DNA of 64,000 bases from the NCBI GenBank assembly GCA_016926255.1, contig JAFGOY010000061.1, forward strand, positions 62,001-126,000. Direction: 5' to 3'. Numbering within the stretch: position 1 is the first letter of the stretch; each line of letters begins with the position of its first letter. Of the stretch, positions 51,476-60,668 are shown one piece after another. The stretch is from Anaerolineae bacterium. Lineage in GTDB: Bacteria; Chloroflexota; Anaerolineae; Aggregatilineales; UBA3940. The notes beneath the pieces were generated by a model, which was not told the origin of the DNA, did not search any database, and saw only the letters and a list, made by a program, of their open reading frames with translations. Position numbers and translations under genes: made by a program.

Positions 51476-54145
51476 ATGGCTAAAAAGTGGGTATATACCT
51501 TCGAAGAAGGTCAAGCATCGATGCGCAACCTTCTTGGTGGTAAAGGCGCGAATCTGGGCGAAATGACCAGCATTGGCCTGCCAGTTCCACCAGGGTTCAC
51601 CGTCACCACCGAGGCTTGCCTCGCTTATCTCGACTTCGGCGAAACTTTCGCTGAGGGAATGTGGGATCAGGTTGTTGACGGGATGAAAGACCTCAGCAAG
51701 AAGATGGGGCGCGAGTTTGGCGATAACAGTGATCCGCTTCTGGTTTCGGTTCGCTCCGGCGCACGGATTTCGATGCCCGGTATGATGGACACCATCCTGA
51801 ATCTTGGCCTGAACGATGAATCGGTTGAGTCGCTGGCTGCCAAAGCCGGTGACCGCTTCGCCTGGGACTCATACCGCCGCCTGGTGCAGATGTTTGGCAA
51901 GGTTGTGCTCAATGTTGAGGGCCTGAAGTTCGAGCATTTCATCGAGCAGATCAGAGAAAAAGAAGGCGTCAAGAGCGACCCTGAAGTCTCCGCTGAAGGT
52001 TGGAAGACGGTCGTCCAGCAGTTCAAGGACCTGATCAAGAAGGAAACCGGCACAGAATTCCCGCAGGACCCCTGGGTGCAGCTTGAGTATGCCGTCGCCG
52101 CCGTGTTCAAGTCCTGGAACGGCGCCCCGGCGATCAATTATCGAAATGCTACCGGCATTCCCCACGACCTCGGCACGGCAGTCAACGTCATGGCGATGGT
52201 CTTCGGCAACGTCGGCGATGACTGCGGTACAGGTGTTGCCTTTACCCGTAACCCCGCCACCGGTGAGATTGAACTGTTCGGCGAGTACCTGTTCAATGCC
52301 CAAGGTGAAGACGTGGTATCCGGTGCCCGCACCCCGCTCAAGGTAGCCGATCTTGAAGAAAGAGCACCTGAGATTCACGAGCGGATGATGGAAGTTTCCA
52401 GCCTGCTTGAAAAGCACTATCGTGAAATGCAGGACATGGAATTCACGGTCGAACACGGCAAGCTCTGGATGCTCCAGACCCGTAACGGCAAGCGCACCGC
52501 CGCCGCCGCTGTCAAGATCGCCGTCGATATGGTTGCAGAAGGGCTGATCAGCAAGGAAGAGGCTGTTGGTCGCATCGAAGCCGGGCAGATCGACATGCTG
52601 CTCCACCCTCGTTTCGACGCCAAAGCGATGGCAGATGCCGAAGTCCTAACCCAGGGCCTCAACGCCTCACCGGGCGCTGCGGTTGGTGTCGTTTACCTCG
52701 ACGCCGATACAGCCCAGGCCAAAGCGCAGGCAGGCGAAGCCGTCATCCTGGTGCGCCCCGAAACAACCCCCGACGACGTTCACGGTATGCTCGCAGCAAA
52801 GGGTGTTCTGACCCAGCGCGGCGGCGCGACCAGCCATGCTGCCGTCGTCGCCCGCCAGCTTGGTAAGCCCTGCGTGGCAGGCTGTGAAGATATCAGCATC
52901 GACTTTGCTGCTGGGCAGTTCTCCGTCGGCGATGTGGTCGTCAAAGTAGGTGACGTCATCTCATTGGACGGTGGCACCGGACGTGTTTTCCTGGGCGAGA
53001 TTCCCACTGTTGCGCCTTCCTTCGATGATCAGCCCGATCTTCAGCGAATCCTTTCGTGGGCCGACGACATTCGTCGCCTGCAGGTATGGGCAAATGCCGA
53101 CGATCCCGAACAGGCCACCCGTGCCCGCCGATACGGCGCTCAGGGGATCGGCCTGTGCCGCACCGAGCATATGTTTCTCGGTGACCGCACCGAAAAGTTC
53201 CAGGAAGCCATTCTCGCCCACCAGAGCGGCGATGCCGACGAGTTCGAGCGTGTGCTGAAAGAAATCCTGCTGCCGCTTCAGCGCGATGACTTCCACGGCA
53301 TCTTCAAGTCGATGGACGGCCTCCCGGTGATCATCCGTTTGCTCGACCCGCCCCTACACGAGTTCCTGCCTTCGCTTGAAGAACTGATAGCCGAAGTAGC
53401 CACATTGAAAGCTACGGGTAAAAGCGACGCGGCAAAAGAGCACCTGCTGGCAATGGTCGAGGATATGCATGAGTTCAACCCGATGCTGGGCCTTCGTGGT
53501 TGCCGCCTGGGAATCACCATGCCGTCGCTGAACAAGATGCAGGTTCGTGCCATTTTCGAGGCTGCCTGCGATGCAGCTAAAGAAGGCGTGACGGTTAAGC
53601 CTGAGGTGATGATCCCGCTGACCAGCCATGTCAACGAGATGAACAAGATCCAGCCGCTGCTGGTAGAAGTCGCCAAGCAGGTCATGCAGGAGAAGGGCAT
53701 CGAGATCGAGTATAAGTTCGGTACGATGATCGAAATTCCGCGTGCCGCGCTGACCGCCGGGGAGATGGCCGAAGTTGCCGAGTTCTTCAGCTTTGGCACC
53801 AACGACCTGACCCAGATGACCTTTGGCCTCAGCCGTGACGACGCAGAGCGCAAGTTCCTGCTTCGCTACGCTGACCCGGACGATCTCAATATCCTGCCTG
53901 TGAATCCTTTCCAGGCAATCGACCAGGTTGGTGTTGGCCGTCTGATGGAAATCGCCGTGACCGAAGGCCGCGCAACCCGCCCCGACCTCGAGGTTGGTAT
54001 CTGCGGTGAGCACGGTGGTGAGCCATCGAGCATCGACTTCTGCCATCGCATCGGTTTGAACTACGTAAGCTGCTCGCCGTACCGCGTGCCGATTGCACGC
54101 CTGGCGGCGGCGCATGCCGTGTTGAAAGAGCAGGGCAAGAAGTAA
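51476..54145 (+). CDS. ppdK: Pyruvate, phosphate dikinase
   Basis: This 889-residue cytosolic enzyme (EC 2.7.9.1) interconverts pyruvate, ATP and phosphate with PEP, AMP and pyrophosphate. The N-terminal ATP-grasp domain starts VYTFEEGQ...LLGGKGANLGEM. The swivelling phospho-His is in RGGATSHAAVVARQLG near 453, and the C-terminal PEP/pyruvate barrel has GLCRTEHMF near 560 and the catalytic Cys in EVGICGEHGGEPSS near 843. Length is normal. No PPDK regulatory protein gene is next to it. It is monocistronic, with a promoter and a terminator. Confidence 0.98.
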   Translation: MAKKWVYTFEEGQASMRNLLGGKGANLGEMTSIGLPVPPGFTVTTEACLAYLDFGETFAEGMWDQVVDGMKDLSKKMGREFGDNSDPLLVSVRSGARISMPGMMDTILNLGLNDESVESLAAKAGDRFAWDSYRRLVQMFGKVVLNVEGLKFEHFIEQIREKEGVKSDPEVSAEGWKTVVQQFKDLIKKETGTEFPQDPWVQLEYAVAAVFKSWNGAPAINYRNATGIPHDLGTAVNVMAMVFGNVGDDCGTGVAFTRNPATGEIELFGEYLFNAQGEDVVSGARTPLKVADLEERAPEIHERMMEVSSLLEKHYREMQDMEFTVEHGKLWMLQTRNGKRTAAAAVKIAVDMVAEGLISKEEAVGRIEAGQIDMLLHPRFDAKAMADAEVLTQGLNASPGAAVGVVYLDADTAQAKAQAGEAVILVRPETTPDDVHGMLAAKGVLTQRGGATSHAAVVARQLGKPCVAGCEDISIDFAAGQFSVGDVVVKVGDVISLDGGTGRVFLGEIPTVAPSFDDQPDLQRILSWADDIRRLQVWANADDPEQATRARRYGAQGIGLCRTEHMFLGDRTEKFQEAILAHQSGDADEFERVLKEILLPLQRDDFHGIFKSMDGLPVIIRLLDPPLHEFLPSLEELIAEVATLKATGKSDAAKEHLLAMVEDMHEFNPMLGLRGCRLGITMPSLNKMQVRAIFEAACDAAKEGVTVKPEVMIPLTSHVNEMNKIQPLLVEVAKQVMQEKGIEIEYKFGTMIEIPRAALTAGEMAEVAEFFSFGTNDLTQMTFGLSRDDAERKFLLRYADPDDLNILPVNPFQAIDQVGVGRLMEIAVTEGRATRPDLEVGICGEHGGEPSSIDFCHRIGLNYVSCSPYRVPIARLAAAHAVLKEQGKK

Positions 54146-54172
54146 GCTTCGCTCAACCTGAACCGAGTATCG

Positions 54173-54203
54173 AGAGTGGGGTCATTACGATCCCACTCTT
54201 TTT
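54173..54203. terminator. Intrinsic terminator between ppdK and the deacetylase gene
   Basis: AGAGTGGG (54173-54180) and CCCACTCT (54192-54199) form an 8-bp stem followed by TTTT on the plus strand, ending ppdK just before the convergent deacetylase stop at 54206. Confidence 0.85.
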
Positions 54204-54205
54204 GT

Positions 54206-55237
54206 TTACAACTGATGAAGGATTCGTAACTGTTCGACGAGGTGTTCGGTGCTGTGACCGGGCATGTAGAGCGGCCCGACCGGGTCAGTGATCTCGTCCT
54301 GACCGCGCAGGGCATAGACGACGTTCAATACCCCGTTCGCCAGTACTTCCAGATCGTAGCCACCTTCAAGGACAAAGATAATCCGACCCGCACACAATTC
54401 TCTGGCCATCTCGATCAGATCGCGGGTCAGTTCGACGTAGCCGGACAGGTCGAGCTGCATCATCGCCAGTGGATCGGCCCAGTGGGCATCGAAACCGGCT
54501 GAAACGAGGATCAGATCGGGGTTGAAGCGGCGGGCAGCGGGCCACAAGACCTGTTGGAACAACATGCAGTAGCCGTCGTTACCCGTCCCGGCGTGGAGCG
54601 GCATGTTGAGGGTTGTCCCCTGCGCTTCGCCCGCGCCGATCTCCTCCAGCGCCCCGGTGCCGGGATAATATGGGTACTGGTGGGTCGAGACGTAGAGGAC
54701 GGTTGGATCGTCGTAGAAGGCATCCTGCGTCCCGTTGCCATGATGGACATCGTAATCGACGATCATGATGCGCTCAACAGAGCCAGAGGTTCGCTGCGCG
54801 TGGCGGGCAGCAATCGCCACGTTGTTGAACAGGCAGAAACCCATTGCCCTGACAGGTGTGGCATGGTGGCCGGGAGGTCTGGCAACGACAAGCGCATTGT
54901 CAGCCGTTCCGTTCAATATCGTATCGACGGCGGCAGCCGCGCCGCCAGCCGACAGGCAGGCGACATGGTAAGAAGTGGGCAGCGTATAGGTGTCGGGGTC
55001 GAGCATACCACCGCCCCGTTCGGCGGCTCCTTTCACCCTTGCGATATGCCTGGGATCATGGATCAGGGCAAGCTGCTCAGGCGTGGCCGGTTCCGGCTCG
55101 ATCAGCAGTAGATTGTCCAGTTCTCTGGATTTCTCCAATATCTGCCAGATGTGTTCGATGCGCGAGGCATTTTCAGGATGCCCGTCAAGGGTATGCAGCC
55201 GGTAGTCCGGGTGGGTGATATAGGCTGTTGTTGTCAT
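54206..55237 (-). CDS. Histone deacetylase-like (HDAC/AcuC/acetylpolyamine) amidohydrolase
   Basis: This 343-residue protein is a class II HDAC-type zinc hydrolase. The tandem active-site His pair is in RPPGHHATP near 121, the zinc ligands are in VDYDVHHGNGTQ near 157 and VSAGFDAHWADP near 245, and the glycine loop is ILEGGYDLE near 293. In bacteria such enzymes remove acetyl groups from lysines, polyamines or small molecules; the substrate here is not readable. It is cytosolic. The gene lies 14 nt downstream of an ArsA-like ATPase gene on the same strand, so they are probably co-transcribed. Confidence 0.93.
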   Translation of the reverse strand: MTTTAYITHPDYRLHTLDGHPENASRIEHIWQILEKSRELDNLLLIEPEPATPEQLALIHDPRHIARVKGAAERGGGMLDPDTYTLPTSYHVACLSAGGAAAAVDTILNGTADNALVVARPPGHHATPVRAMGFCLFNNVAIAARHAQRTSGSVERIMIVDYDVHHGNGTQDAFYDDPTVLYVSTHQYPYYPGTGALEEIGAGEAQGTTLNMPLHAGTGNDGYCMLFQQVLWPAARRFNPDLILVSAGFDAHWADPLAMMQLDLSGYVELTRDLIEMARELCAGRIIFVLEGGYDLEVLANGVLNVVYALRGQDEITDPVGPLYMPGHSTEHLVEQLRILHQL

Positions 55238-55251
55238 ATAGCACTGCCTGA

Positions 55252-56448
55252 CTATTTTTGCGCAGCCGGTTCGCTTTGCTCTTCAACAAAGTGTAACGAC
55301 AGGGTCCCGTTCTGCAGTCGGGCCGACTCGATCTCGTAGGGCCACAGGACTCGTGGGATCACGATATTGCGACGGTAAGTGCCAACACCAAGCGTCAGTT
55401 CGTCGGTGCCGCGATAGAGATCGATGGACGCTCTATCGGCAAAGGGGAGCGGAATTTGCAGGGTGTAGCTGCCATCCTCATTCTGCTCCAGGTTTTGCAT
55501 CGTGCCCTCGTAGAGATGTTCGGTCGGGTCCTGTTCCGAAAAGAGCGAGGTTCCCATCTCTCTCAGCAGGTCAAGGCCGCCTATCTCCTGCTGGAACAGG
55601 GGCGCGGTCAGCAGGGGGAGCGGATCAAAGCACTCGTGGATCAATTCAAGGTGCTCCGCCTGCATATCTTTCCACGCCTGGAAATAGGGATCGCTGATAG
55701 TGTCGGGCAGCAGGCGATTGCAGATCACCGCGTCGACCGGGTAGCCGTACAGATTGAGATAGGTGTAGGTGCGCTGGGTTTCTTTGATGACCATCCGCTC
55801 GGCGTTGACAACCAGACGCATGGACGAAACAGCCTGATCGCCAAGCATGGCGCGCACCTCGTCGAGGGTATCGAAAAGACGTTCAACCGCGTCGATGGCC
55901 TCGACGTCGGGAGTGGTCATCCCTAACGGGCGGGCCACCGGGGTTATGAATCGGGCAGCGGTGCGACCCAGCGGGATGAGTTTTTCGACCCACCAGCGGG
56001 CGACATCGGGGAGGCTGAGAAGGCGAAGCGTCTCGGCGGTCGGGGCAGCATCGATCACGACGACGTCGTAATTGTTGCTTTGTGCATACTCACTGAGCCA
56101 TAGAAGGCTTGCGCCCTCTTCCAGGCCGGGAATGATGGTCACTTCTTCGGCGACGACATCCTTCGCACCGCGCTGGGTGAAAAGAGTGACCATGAACTTC
56201 TGAAAGCTGCCCCAATACTTATCAATTGAGTAGTGAACGTCGATCTCCTGGGCATCCAGGTTCTTCGTCACGTTAATTGGCTCAGGCTCAAGGTCAGTCT
56301 GGAGCGAGTCTCCCAGCGAGTGGGCGGTATCGGTGCTAACCACCAGGGTGCGATAACCTAGATCGGCGCAGCGTAAAGCAGTGGAAGCGGCGACGCTGGT
56401 TTTCCCCACGCCACCCTTGCCGGTATAAACGATTACACGCATAGTCAA
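55252..56448 (-). CDS. ArsA/Get3-family ATPase
   Basis: This 398-residue protein has the deviant Walker A GKGGVGKT at 10-17, the switch I region STDTAHSLGDSL near 39, and the switch II DAAPTAETLRLL near 134. The ATPase domain is followed by a C-terminal ArsA_HSP20-like beta domain (about 325-390). ArsA relatives with such tails in photosynthetic and Chloroflexota bacteria are of uncertain function; none of the Cys ligands expected for arsenite is obvious and no arsB is nearby, so arsenite export is unlikely. Handling of membrane proteins or lipids is possible. It precedes the deacetylase gene by 14 nt. Confidence 0.9.
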   Translation of the reverse strand: MTMRVIVYTGKGGVGKTSVAASTALRCADLGYRTLVVSTDTAHSLGDSLQTDLEPEPINVTKNLDAQEIDVHYSIDKYWGSFQKFMVTLFTQRGAKDVVAEEVTIIPGLEEGASLLWLSEYAQSNNYDVVVIDAAPTAETLRLLSLPDVARWWVEKLIPLGRTAARFITPVARPLGMTTPDVEAIDAVERLFDTLDEVRAMLGDQAVSSMRLVVNAERMVIKETQRTYTYLNLYGYPVDAVICNRLLPDTISDPYFQAWKDMQAEHLELIHECFDPLPLLTAPLFQQEIGGLDLLREMGTSLFSEQDPTEHLYEGTMQNLEQNEDGSYTLQIPLPFADRASIDLYRGTDELTLGVGTYRRNIVIPRVLWPYEIESARLQNGTLSLHFVEEQSEPAAQK

Positions 56449-56641
56449 TAACCCTCGATTCGATGTTCTCTCTTGATTTCCATTACGAACAGCTGCCGAT
56501 CCGGTTGCAGTCCTAGCCGATCCGTAAATTCACTGCATTCATTTTGGATAGGTAAAAATGTTAACTCCAGTATATCGATTTGAGTTTACCTCGCATTGGA
56601 TAATGTTTTCAGCATAGCCCCGGATTGGTTACAATCGCGGC

Positions 56642-58585
56642 ATGGTCACTCAAACGAAAAACAACTCAAACCGGCAGCGCGATCTGCTGCCAATGATCCT
56701 GCTCCTGCTGCTGGGATTCGCGCTGCGCGTGTGGCGGCTCGATGCTATCGCATTGCGTGGTGACGAAGGCTTCACGATGATCGTCTGGCTGGAGTCTCTG
56801 CGTGATGTGCTGGGGCCGATGGCGGGCACCGAGCCGCATCCCCCGGTGGCGGTTCTATCGATCTTTGGCTGGACGCGCCTCGTCGGGGAGACGGAGTTCG
56901 CGGCGCGGTATCTCTCGGTGCTGGCGGGGACGGTCACTATCGCTGCGCTGTATGGGATGGGGCGGCAGCTCCTCGACCGACAGACCGGGGTCCTGGCCGC
57001 ATTCCTGTGGGCGATCAATCCCTACCAAATCTGGTTCGCGCAGGACTTGCGAAGCAACGCGCTGTGGATCGCGTTCAGCGCGGTGGCGACGCTCGCCTTG
57101 CTCCGGGTGCTCAGGTCGCCGCGCCGGGCTGGAATGTGGGTGCTCTACGCGATCATGATGGCGCTGGGGCTGTACACCTTCTACCTCGAACTGTTTGTGC
57201 TGGCGGCGCACAACCTGTTTGCGCTGTTCGAGATCATCAAGCGGCGTTTGAGGTTACACACATGGGTGATCGTTCAGGCAGGGATCGGGGCGCTGCTGGC
57301 TCCCTGGTTCTTGCAGCCCCGGCTCTACAGCGGAGGCTACAGCCCGACCGCCGGGCCGGTCAACCTGCCCTGGACATTCCAGGCATTCGTCTTCGGGGAG
57401 ACGCTGCCCGCGCCGCTTCAATCGATGCCGCAGCAGCCAGAGCTGGGTGGATTGGCCGCGTGGCTTGCAATCGGACTGATCGCGGCGGGGCTGATCATTA
57501 TCTGGCGATACCAGGAGCGGTCTACGGCGCTGTTCGTGACGCTCTACGCGCTGCTGCCGGTGGCGCTGCTTGCCGCCGTCGAGTGGATTTCCCGCAGCGG
57601 CTATTACCGCCCACGCTACGCTGCGTCGAGCACGCCCGGCTGGGTGCTGATCCTCGCGCTGGGAATCATCACCGCTTCGAGGCAGATCGACCGGCACGGG
57701 CTGAAACGAATGGTGACCGGTGCGGCGGTGATCGGGATCACGCTGATCTGCATGCTGGGGCTGTGGGATTATTACCTCGTCCCGGCCTATGCCAAAGCCC
57801 CGCCCTGGCGTGATCTGATGGAAGCGTTCGATGCACAGGTCTATCCAGGCGATCTGATCATCCGCAACTACCCCGATCAGTCGTTCGAGTATTACTATCA
57901 CGGCGAGGCGGATGTCGTGCTGCTCCCTGCCGACCCGGAGGTCGATCCGATTCCGGAGCTAGAAAATCTCGCGGATCAGTACGAGACGATCTGGTTTGTG
58001 CCCCAGCCGAGCGTCTGGGACTCCGATCAGGTGGTCGGAGGATGGCTCAACGATCACCGGCAGATGGTTTCCGAGCAGTTCGCCGGATCGTTCCATTTGC
58101 AGCAGTTCGCAGCATATGAGGCCAGCCCGGACGAGGTGATCAATCCGATCAATGTCCGGTTTGGCGATTTCGTCACACTCGTAGGCTGCCGGATGACGCC
58201 GATTGACGTCGGCTCGCTGCATCCAGGTGACACGATCACTATCGAGCTTTTCTGGCAGCCGGAGCAGCAAACTGACATCGATCTGACCGTGTTTATGCAT
58301 TTGATTGGGCCACCACAGGCCGATGGATCGCCGCTGTGGACAGCGGGCGATCATCCACCCCAGTACGGGCGATCCAGTACGACGGCGTGGCCGGTCGAAA
58401 CGCTGCTGCGCGATCCTTATCTACTGGTGATACCAGAATCCGCCCCAGCCGGGACGTACACCGTCACGGTCGGGTTCTACGATCCGGCCAGCGGCGAGCG
58501 GGTGGAAGACGTCTCGCCGGGTGATGGGCTGATCGGGCCGGGGGCCTTGCGGCTGTTCGAGGTGGTGCTCGAGCCTGAGCCGTAG
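56642..58585 (+). CDS. GT39/ArnT-like membrane glycosyltransferase with C-terminal soluble domain
   Basis: This 647-residue protein has about ten hydrophobic helices (about 15-375). The first outer loop has LRGDEGFTMIVWLESLRD near 37-54, with the Asp-Glu pair typical of GT-C mannosyl- or arabinosyltransferases (PMT/ArnT/GT39). A soluble extracytoplasmic domain (about 390-647) follows, with a beta-rich end (GDTITIELFWQPEQQTDIDL onward). Such enzymes transfer a sugar from a polyprenyl-phosphate donor to proteins or lipids outside the membrane. The GC-rich codon use is slightly higher than in neighbours, which is not enough to suggest transfer. Confidence 0.82.
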   Translation: MVTQTKNNSNRQRDLLPMILLLLLGFALRVWRLDAIALRGDEGFTMIVWLESLRDVLGPMAGTEPHPPVAVLSIFGWTRLVGETEFAARYLSVLAGTVTIAALYGMGRQLLDRQTGVLAAFLWAINPYQIWFAQDLRSNALWIAFSAVATLALLRVLRSPRRAGMWVLYAIMMALGLYTFYLELFVLAAHNLFALFEIIKRRLRLHTWVIVQAGIGALLAPWFLQPRLYSGGYSPTAGPVNLPWTFQAFVFGETLPAPLQSMPQQPELGGLAAWLAIGLIAAGLIIIWRYQERSTALFVTLYALLPVALLAAVEWISRSGYYRPRYAASSTPGWVLILALGIITASRQIDRHGLKRMVTGAAVIGITLICMLGLWDYYLVPAYAKAPPWRDLMEAFDAQVYPGDLIIRNYPDQSFEYYYHGEADVVLLPADPEVDPIPELENLADQYETIWFVPQPSVWDSDQVVGGWLNDHRQMVSEQFAGSFHLQQFAAYEASPDEVINPINVRFGDFVTLVGCRMTPIDVGSLHPGDTITIELFWQPEQQTDIDLTVFMHLIGPPQADGSPLWTAGDHPPQYGRSSTTAWPVETLLRDPYLLVIPESAPAGTYTVTVGFYDPASGERVEDVSPGDGLIGPGALRLFEVVLEPEP

Positions 58586-58638
58586 GACATCAGTTCAGGG
58601 ATTGACAACGTGGGGTATAATGAAATTCAGCAGGTTTT

Positions 58639-58769
58639 GAGCAGTCGTAAGGATTATGCCATGCATCGTGGGCACGTATTGATGGGCATGCGCAGCCTGC
58701 CGTGGCAGCGGAGAAGCGGAACGCTTCGCTGCGATGGCTGTTCGCGCATGTCTGATTAGCGCGACGCTC
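58639..58769 (+). ncRNA. Structured leader RNA upstream of metG
   Basis: Several stems nest in this stretch. An outer stem GAGC(A)GTCG/CGACGCTC pairs 58639-58647 with 58762-58769 with one bulged A. Inside it CATGCGC-AGCC (58687-58697) pairs with GGCT...GCGCATG (58736-58750), and an inner hairpin joins GCAGC/GCTGC and GAAGCG/CGCTTC around a GAA loop (58705-58732). A TATAAT box lies just upstream at 58616-58621 and an intrinsic terminator just downstream. It may be a small RNA or a regulatory leader of metG. I see no T-box, SAM or SRP consensus. Confidence 0.6.
58661..58759 (+). CDS. Possible 32-residue leader peptide with Met codons
   Basis: An ATG at 58661 preceded 7 nt earlier by TAAGGA opens a frame of 32 codons ending in TAG at 58757-58759. 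The peptide begins MHRGHVLMGMRSLPW, so Met codons occur at positions 1, 8, 10 and 30, within the stems of the leader RNA and before a terminator and metG. A Met-sensing attenuator peptide is an attractive but unproven reading. Chance is possible for so short a frame. Confidence 0.35.
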   Translation: MHRGHVLMGMRSLPWQRRSGTLRCDGCSRMSD

Positions 58770-58789
58770 ACGGCAAAAGGTCAGCACTG

Positions 58790-58818
58790 GCCGCCAGTTC
58801 CGCACTGGCGGCTTTTTT
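58790..58818 (+). terminator. Intrinsic terminator between leader RNA and metG
   Basis: GCCGCCAGT (58790-58798) and ACTGGCGGC (58804-58812) form a 9-bp stem with a 5-nt loop, followed by six T. It lies 55 nt before the metG start codon. ACTGG at 58786 could compete for the left arm, which would allow antitermination. Confidence 0.9.
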
Positions 58819-58873
58819 GTTTGCCCCGGTTCGCGGGTAAAATCGTGACCAAGCACGGAGGAGAAAAGGATCA

Positions 58874-60637
58874 ATGACCGAAACAATACATGTATCTGTC
58901 GCCTGGCCCTATGCCAACGGCGACTTACACGTCGGGCACCTTGCAGGTGCCTATCTACCGGCGGACATCTTTGCCCGGTATCAGCGGCTGAAGGGCAACC
59001 GTGTGCTGATGGTTTCTGGGTCGGATGCGCACGGCACGCCGATCACGGTGACGGCTGAAAAGTTGGGCATCTCGCCGCGTGAGGTCTTCGAGACGAATCA
59101 CCGGCGGTTCCTGGAAACGCAGCAGAAGATCGGCATCAGCTATGATCTGTTCACCCATACTGATACAGAAAATCACTACCGGGTTTCGCAGGACTTTTTC
59201 CTAGGGTTGAAAAAGGCCGGTGCGCTTTACGAGGAAACACAGGCACTTCTGTTCGACGAGGAAGCGAATCGCTTCCTGCCTGACCGGATGGTCGAGGGCA
59301 CCTGCCCGCACTGCGGCTACGACAGTGCACGCGGCGATCAATGCGATAACTGCGGGCATCTGATCGATGCAGTGCAGTTGATCAATCCGCGCAGCAAGCA
59401 GACCGGCAATAAGCCAATCATCCGCGAGACGACTCACTATTTCCTCGATCTGGCGAAGTTCAAGGATCAACTTCACGAATACCTAAGTGACAAGGATTAC
59501 TGGCGCCCGAACGTGATCAAGTTTGCGCGGAACATGGTCGACGATCTGCGCGGGAGGCCGATCACCCGTGACATCAGTTGGGGAATCCCGGTGCCGCTCG
59601 AAGGCTGGGAAGACAAGTGCCTGTACGTGTGGTTCGAAGCGGTGATCGGGTATTTCAGCGCGTCGATTGAATGGTCGAAGAACAACGATCAGCCGGAAGC
59701 GTGGAAGGACTGGTGGTATAACCCCGACTGCAAGATGTACAACTTTATCGGCAAGGATAATATCCCGTTCCATACGGTGATCTGGCAGGCGGAACTGATG
59801 GGTGTCTCCGGGATATACAACGACGATACCGGATCGCTGGTGCTGCCTTACGATGTGCCTGCAAATGAGTACATGAACGTGCAGGGCGCGCAGTTTTCCA
59901 AGAGCCGCAACTGGGCGGTCTGGCTGCCTGATATTCTTGAACGCTACGATCCGGACGCGATCCGCTATTATGTCGGGGCGGTGCTGCCCGAAACCCGTGA
60001 CAGTGATTTCACCTGGGAGGATTTCGTTGCGCGGAACAACAATGAGTTGGTCGCGTGGTGGGGCAATCTGGTCAACCGGGTGCTGAAGTTTGCCTATAAG
60101 AATTGGGACGGAATCGTGCCCGATCCGGGTGAGCTGCGTCCTGACGATAAAGCCCTGCTCGAAAAGATCGAGGCCGGTTTCAAGACTGTCGGCGGACTGC
60201 TGGACGAGGTCAAGCTGCGCCGCGCACTTGAAGAAGCGATGTCACTGGCGCGGGAGGTCAATGTTTACCTTGACGGCGCGCCCTGGTTTAGCGTGGTGAA
60301 AGAGGATAAACAGGCGGCGGCGATGACGGTCTATACCGCTTTGCAGGCGATCACCTACCTGAAGACTCTGCTTGCACCGTTTTTGCCGTTCACGGCGCAG
60401 CAGCTTCACGAACTACTTGGATTCGATGGGCAGGTGTTCGGCGAGCAGGTGATCGAGGAGATCGAAGAATCGACACGCAATCATGGTGGGCTTACCTACG
60501 ATGGCAGCGCCGCCATTGGTACCTGGGAACCGGTGACGCTTCCGCCGGGACAGGCCCTCAAGCCGCCGGTAGCGTTATTTAAGAAACTGGACGAGAAAAC
60601 GGTCATCGAAACGGAAACGGCCCGGTTAGGCAACTGA
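58874..60637 (+). CDS. metG: Methionyl-tRNA synthetase
   Basis: This 587-residue enzyme (EC 6.1.1.10) charges tRNA-Met. The class I HIGH motif is HVGH at 19-22, the signature KMSKS is replaced by the accepted variant FSKSR near 340, and the zinc knuckle is CPHCGYDSARGDQCDNCG near 143-160. The anticodon-binding helical domain occupies about 400-540. It lacks the C-terminal EMAP/Trbp111-like tRNA-binding domain found in many longer MetRS, as in the shorter form. Its ATG has GGAGGAGAAAAGG upstream. Its leader contains a structured RNA and a terminator, suggesting regulated read-through. Confidence 0.98.
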   Translation: MTETIHVSVAWPYANGDLHVGHLAGAYLPADIFARYQRLKGNRVLMVSGSDAHGTPITVTAEKLGISPREVFETNHRRFLETQQKIGISYDLFTHTDTENHYRVSQDFFLGLKKAGALYEETQALLFDEEANRFLPDRMVEGTCPHCGYDSARGDQCDNCGHLIDAVQLINPRSKQTGNKPIIRETTHYFLDLAKFKDQLHEYLSDKDYWRPNVIKFARNMVDDLRGRPITRDISWGIPVPLEGWEDKCLYVWFEAVIGYFSASIEWSKNNDQPEAWKDWWYNPDCKMYNFIGKDNIPFHTVIWQAELMGVSGIYNDDTGSLVLPYDVPANEYMNVQGAQFSKSRNWAVWLPDILERYDPDAIRYYVGAVLPETRDSDFTWEDFVARNNNELVAWWGNLVNRVLKFAYKNWDGIVPDPGELRPDDKALLEKIEAGFKTVGGLLDEVKLRRALEEAMSLAREVNVYLDGAPWFSVVKEDKQAAAMTVYTALQAITYLKTLLAPFLPFTAQQLHELLGFDGQVFGEQVIEEIEESTRNHGGLTYDGSAAIGTWEPVTLPPGQALKPPVALFKKLDEKTVIETETARLGN

Positions 60638-60668
60638 GCCACCCTATCTTATATCAGGAGAAAAGTGC

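Noticed and set aside
55252-56448. Arsenite efflux ATPase
   Set aside because: It matches the ArsA fold but lacks obvious Cys ligands, and no arsB or arsR gene is adjacent.
58602-58621. TTGACA followed by TATAAT upstream of the metG leader
   Set aside because: The spacing is only 8 nt, too short for a sigma70 promoter; the TATAAT box may be used with a weaker -35.
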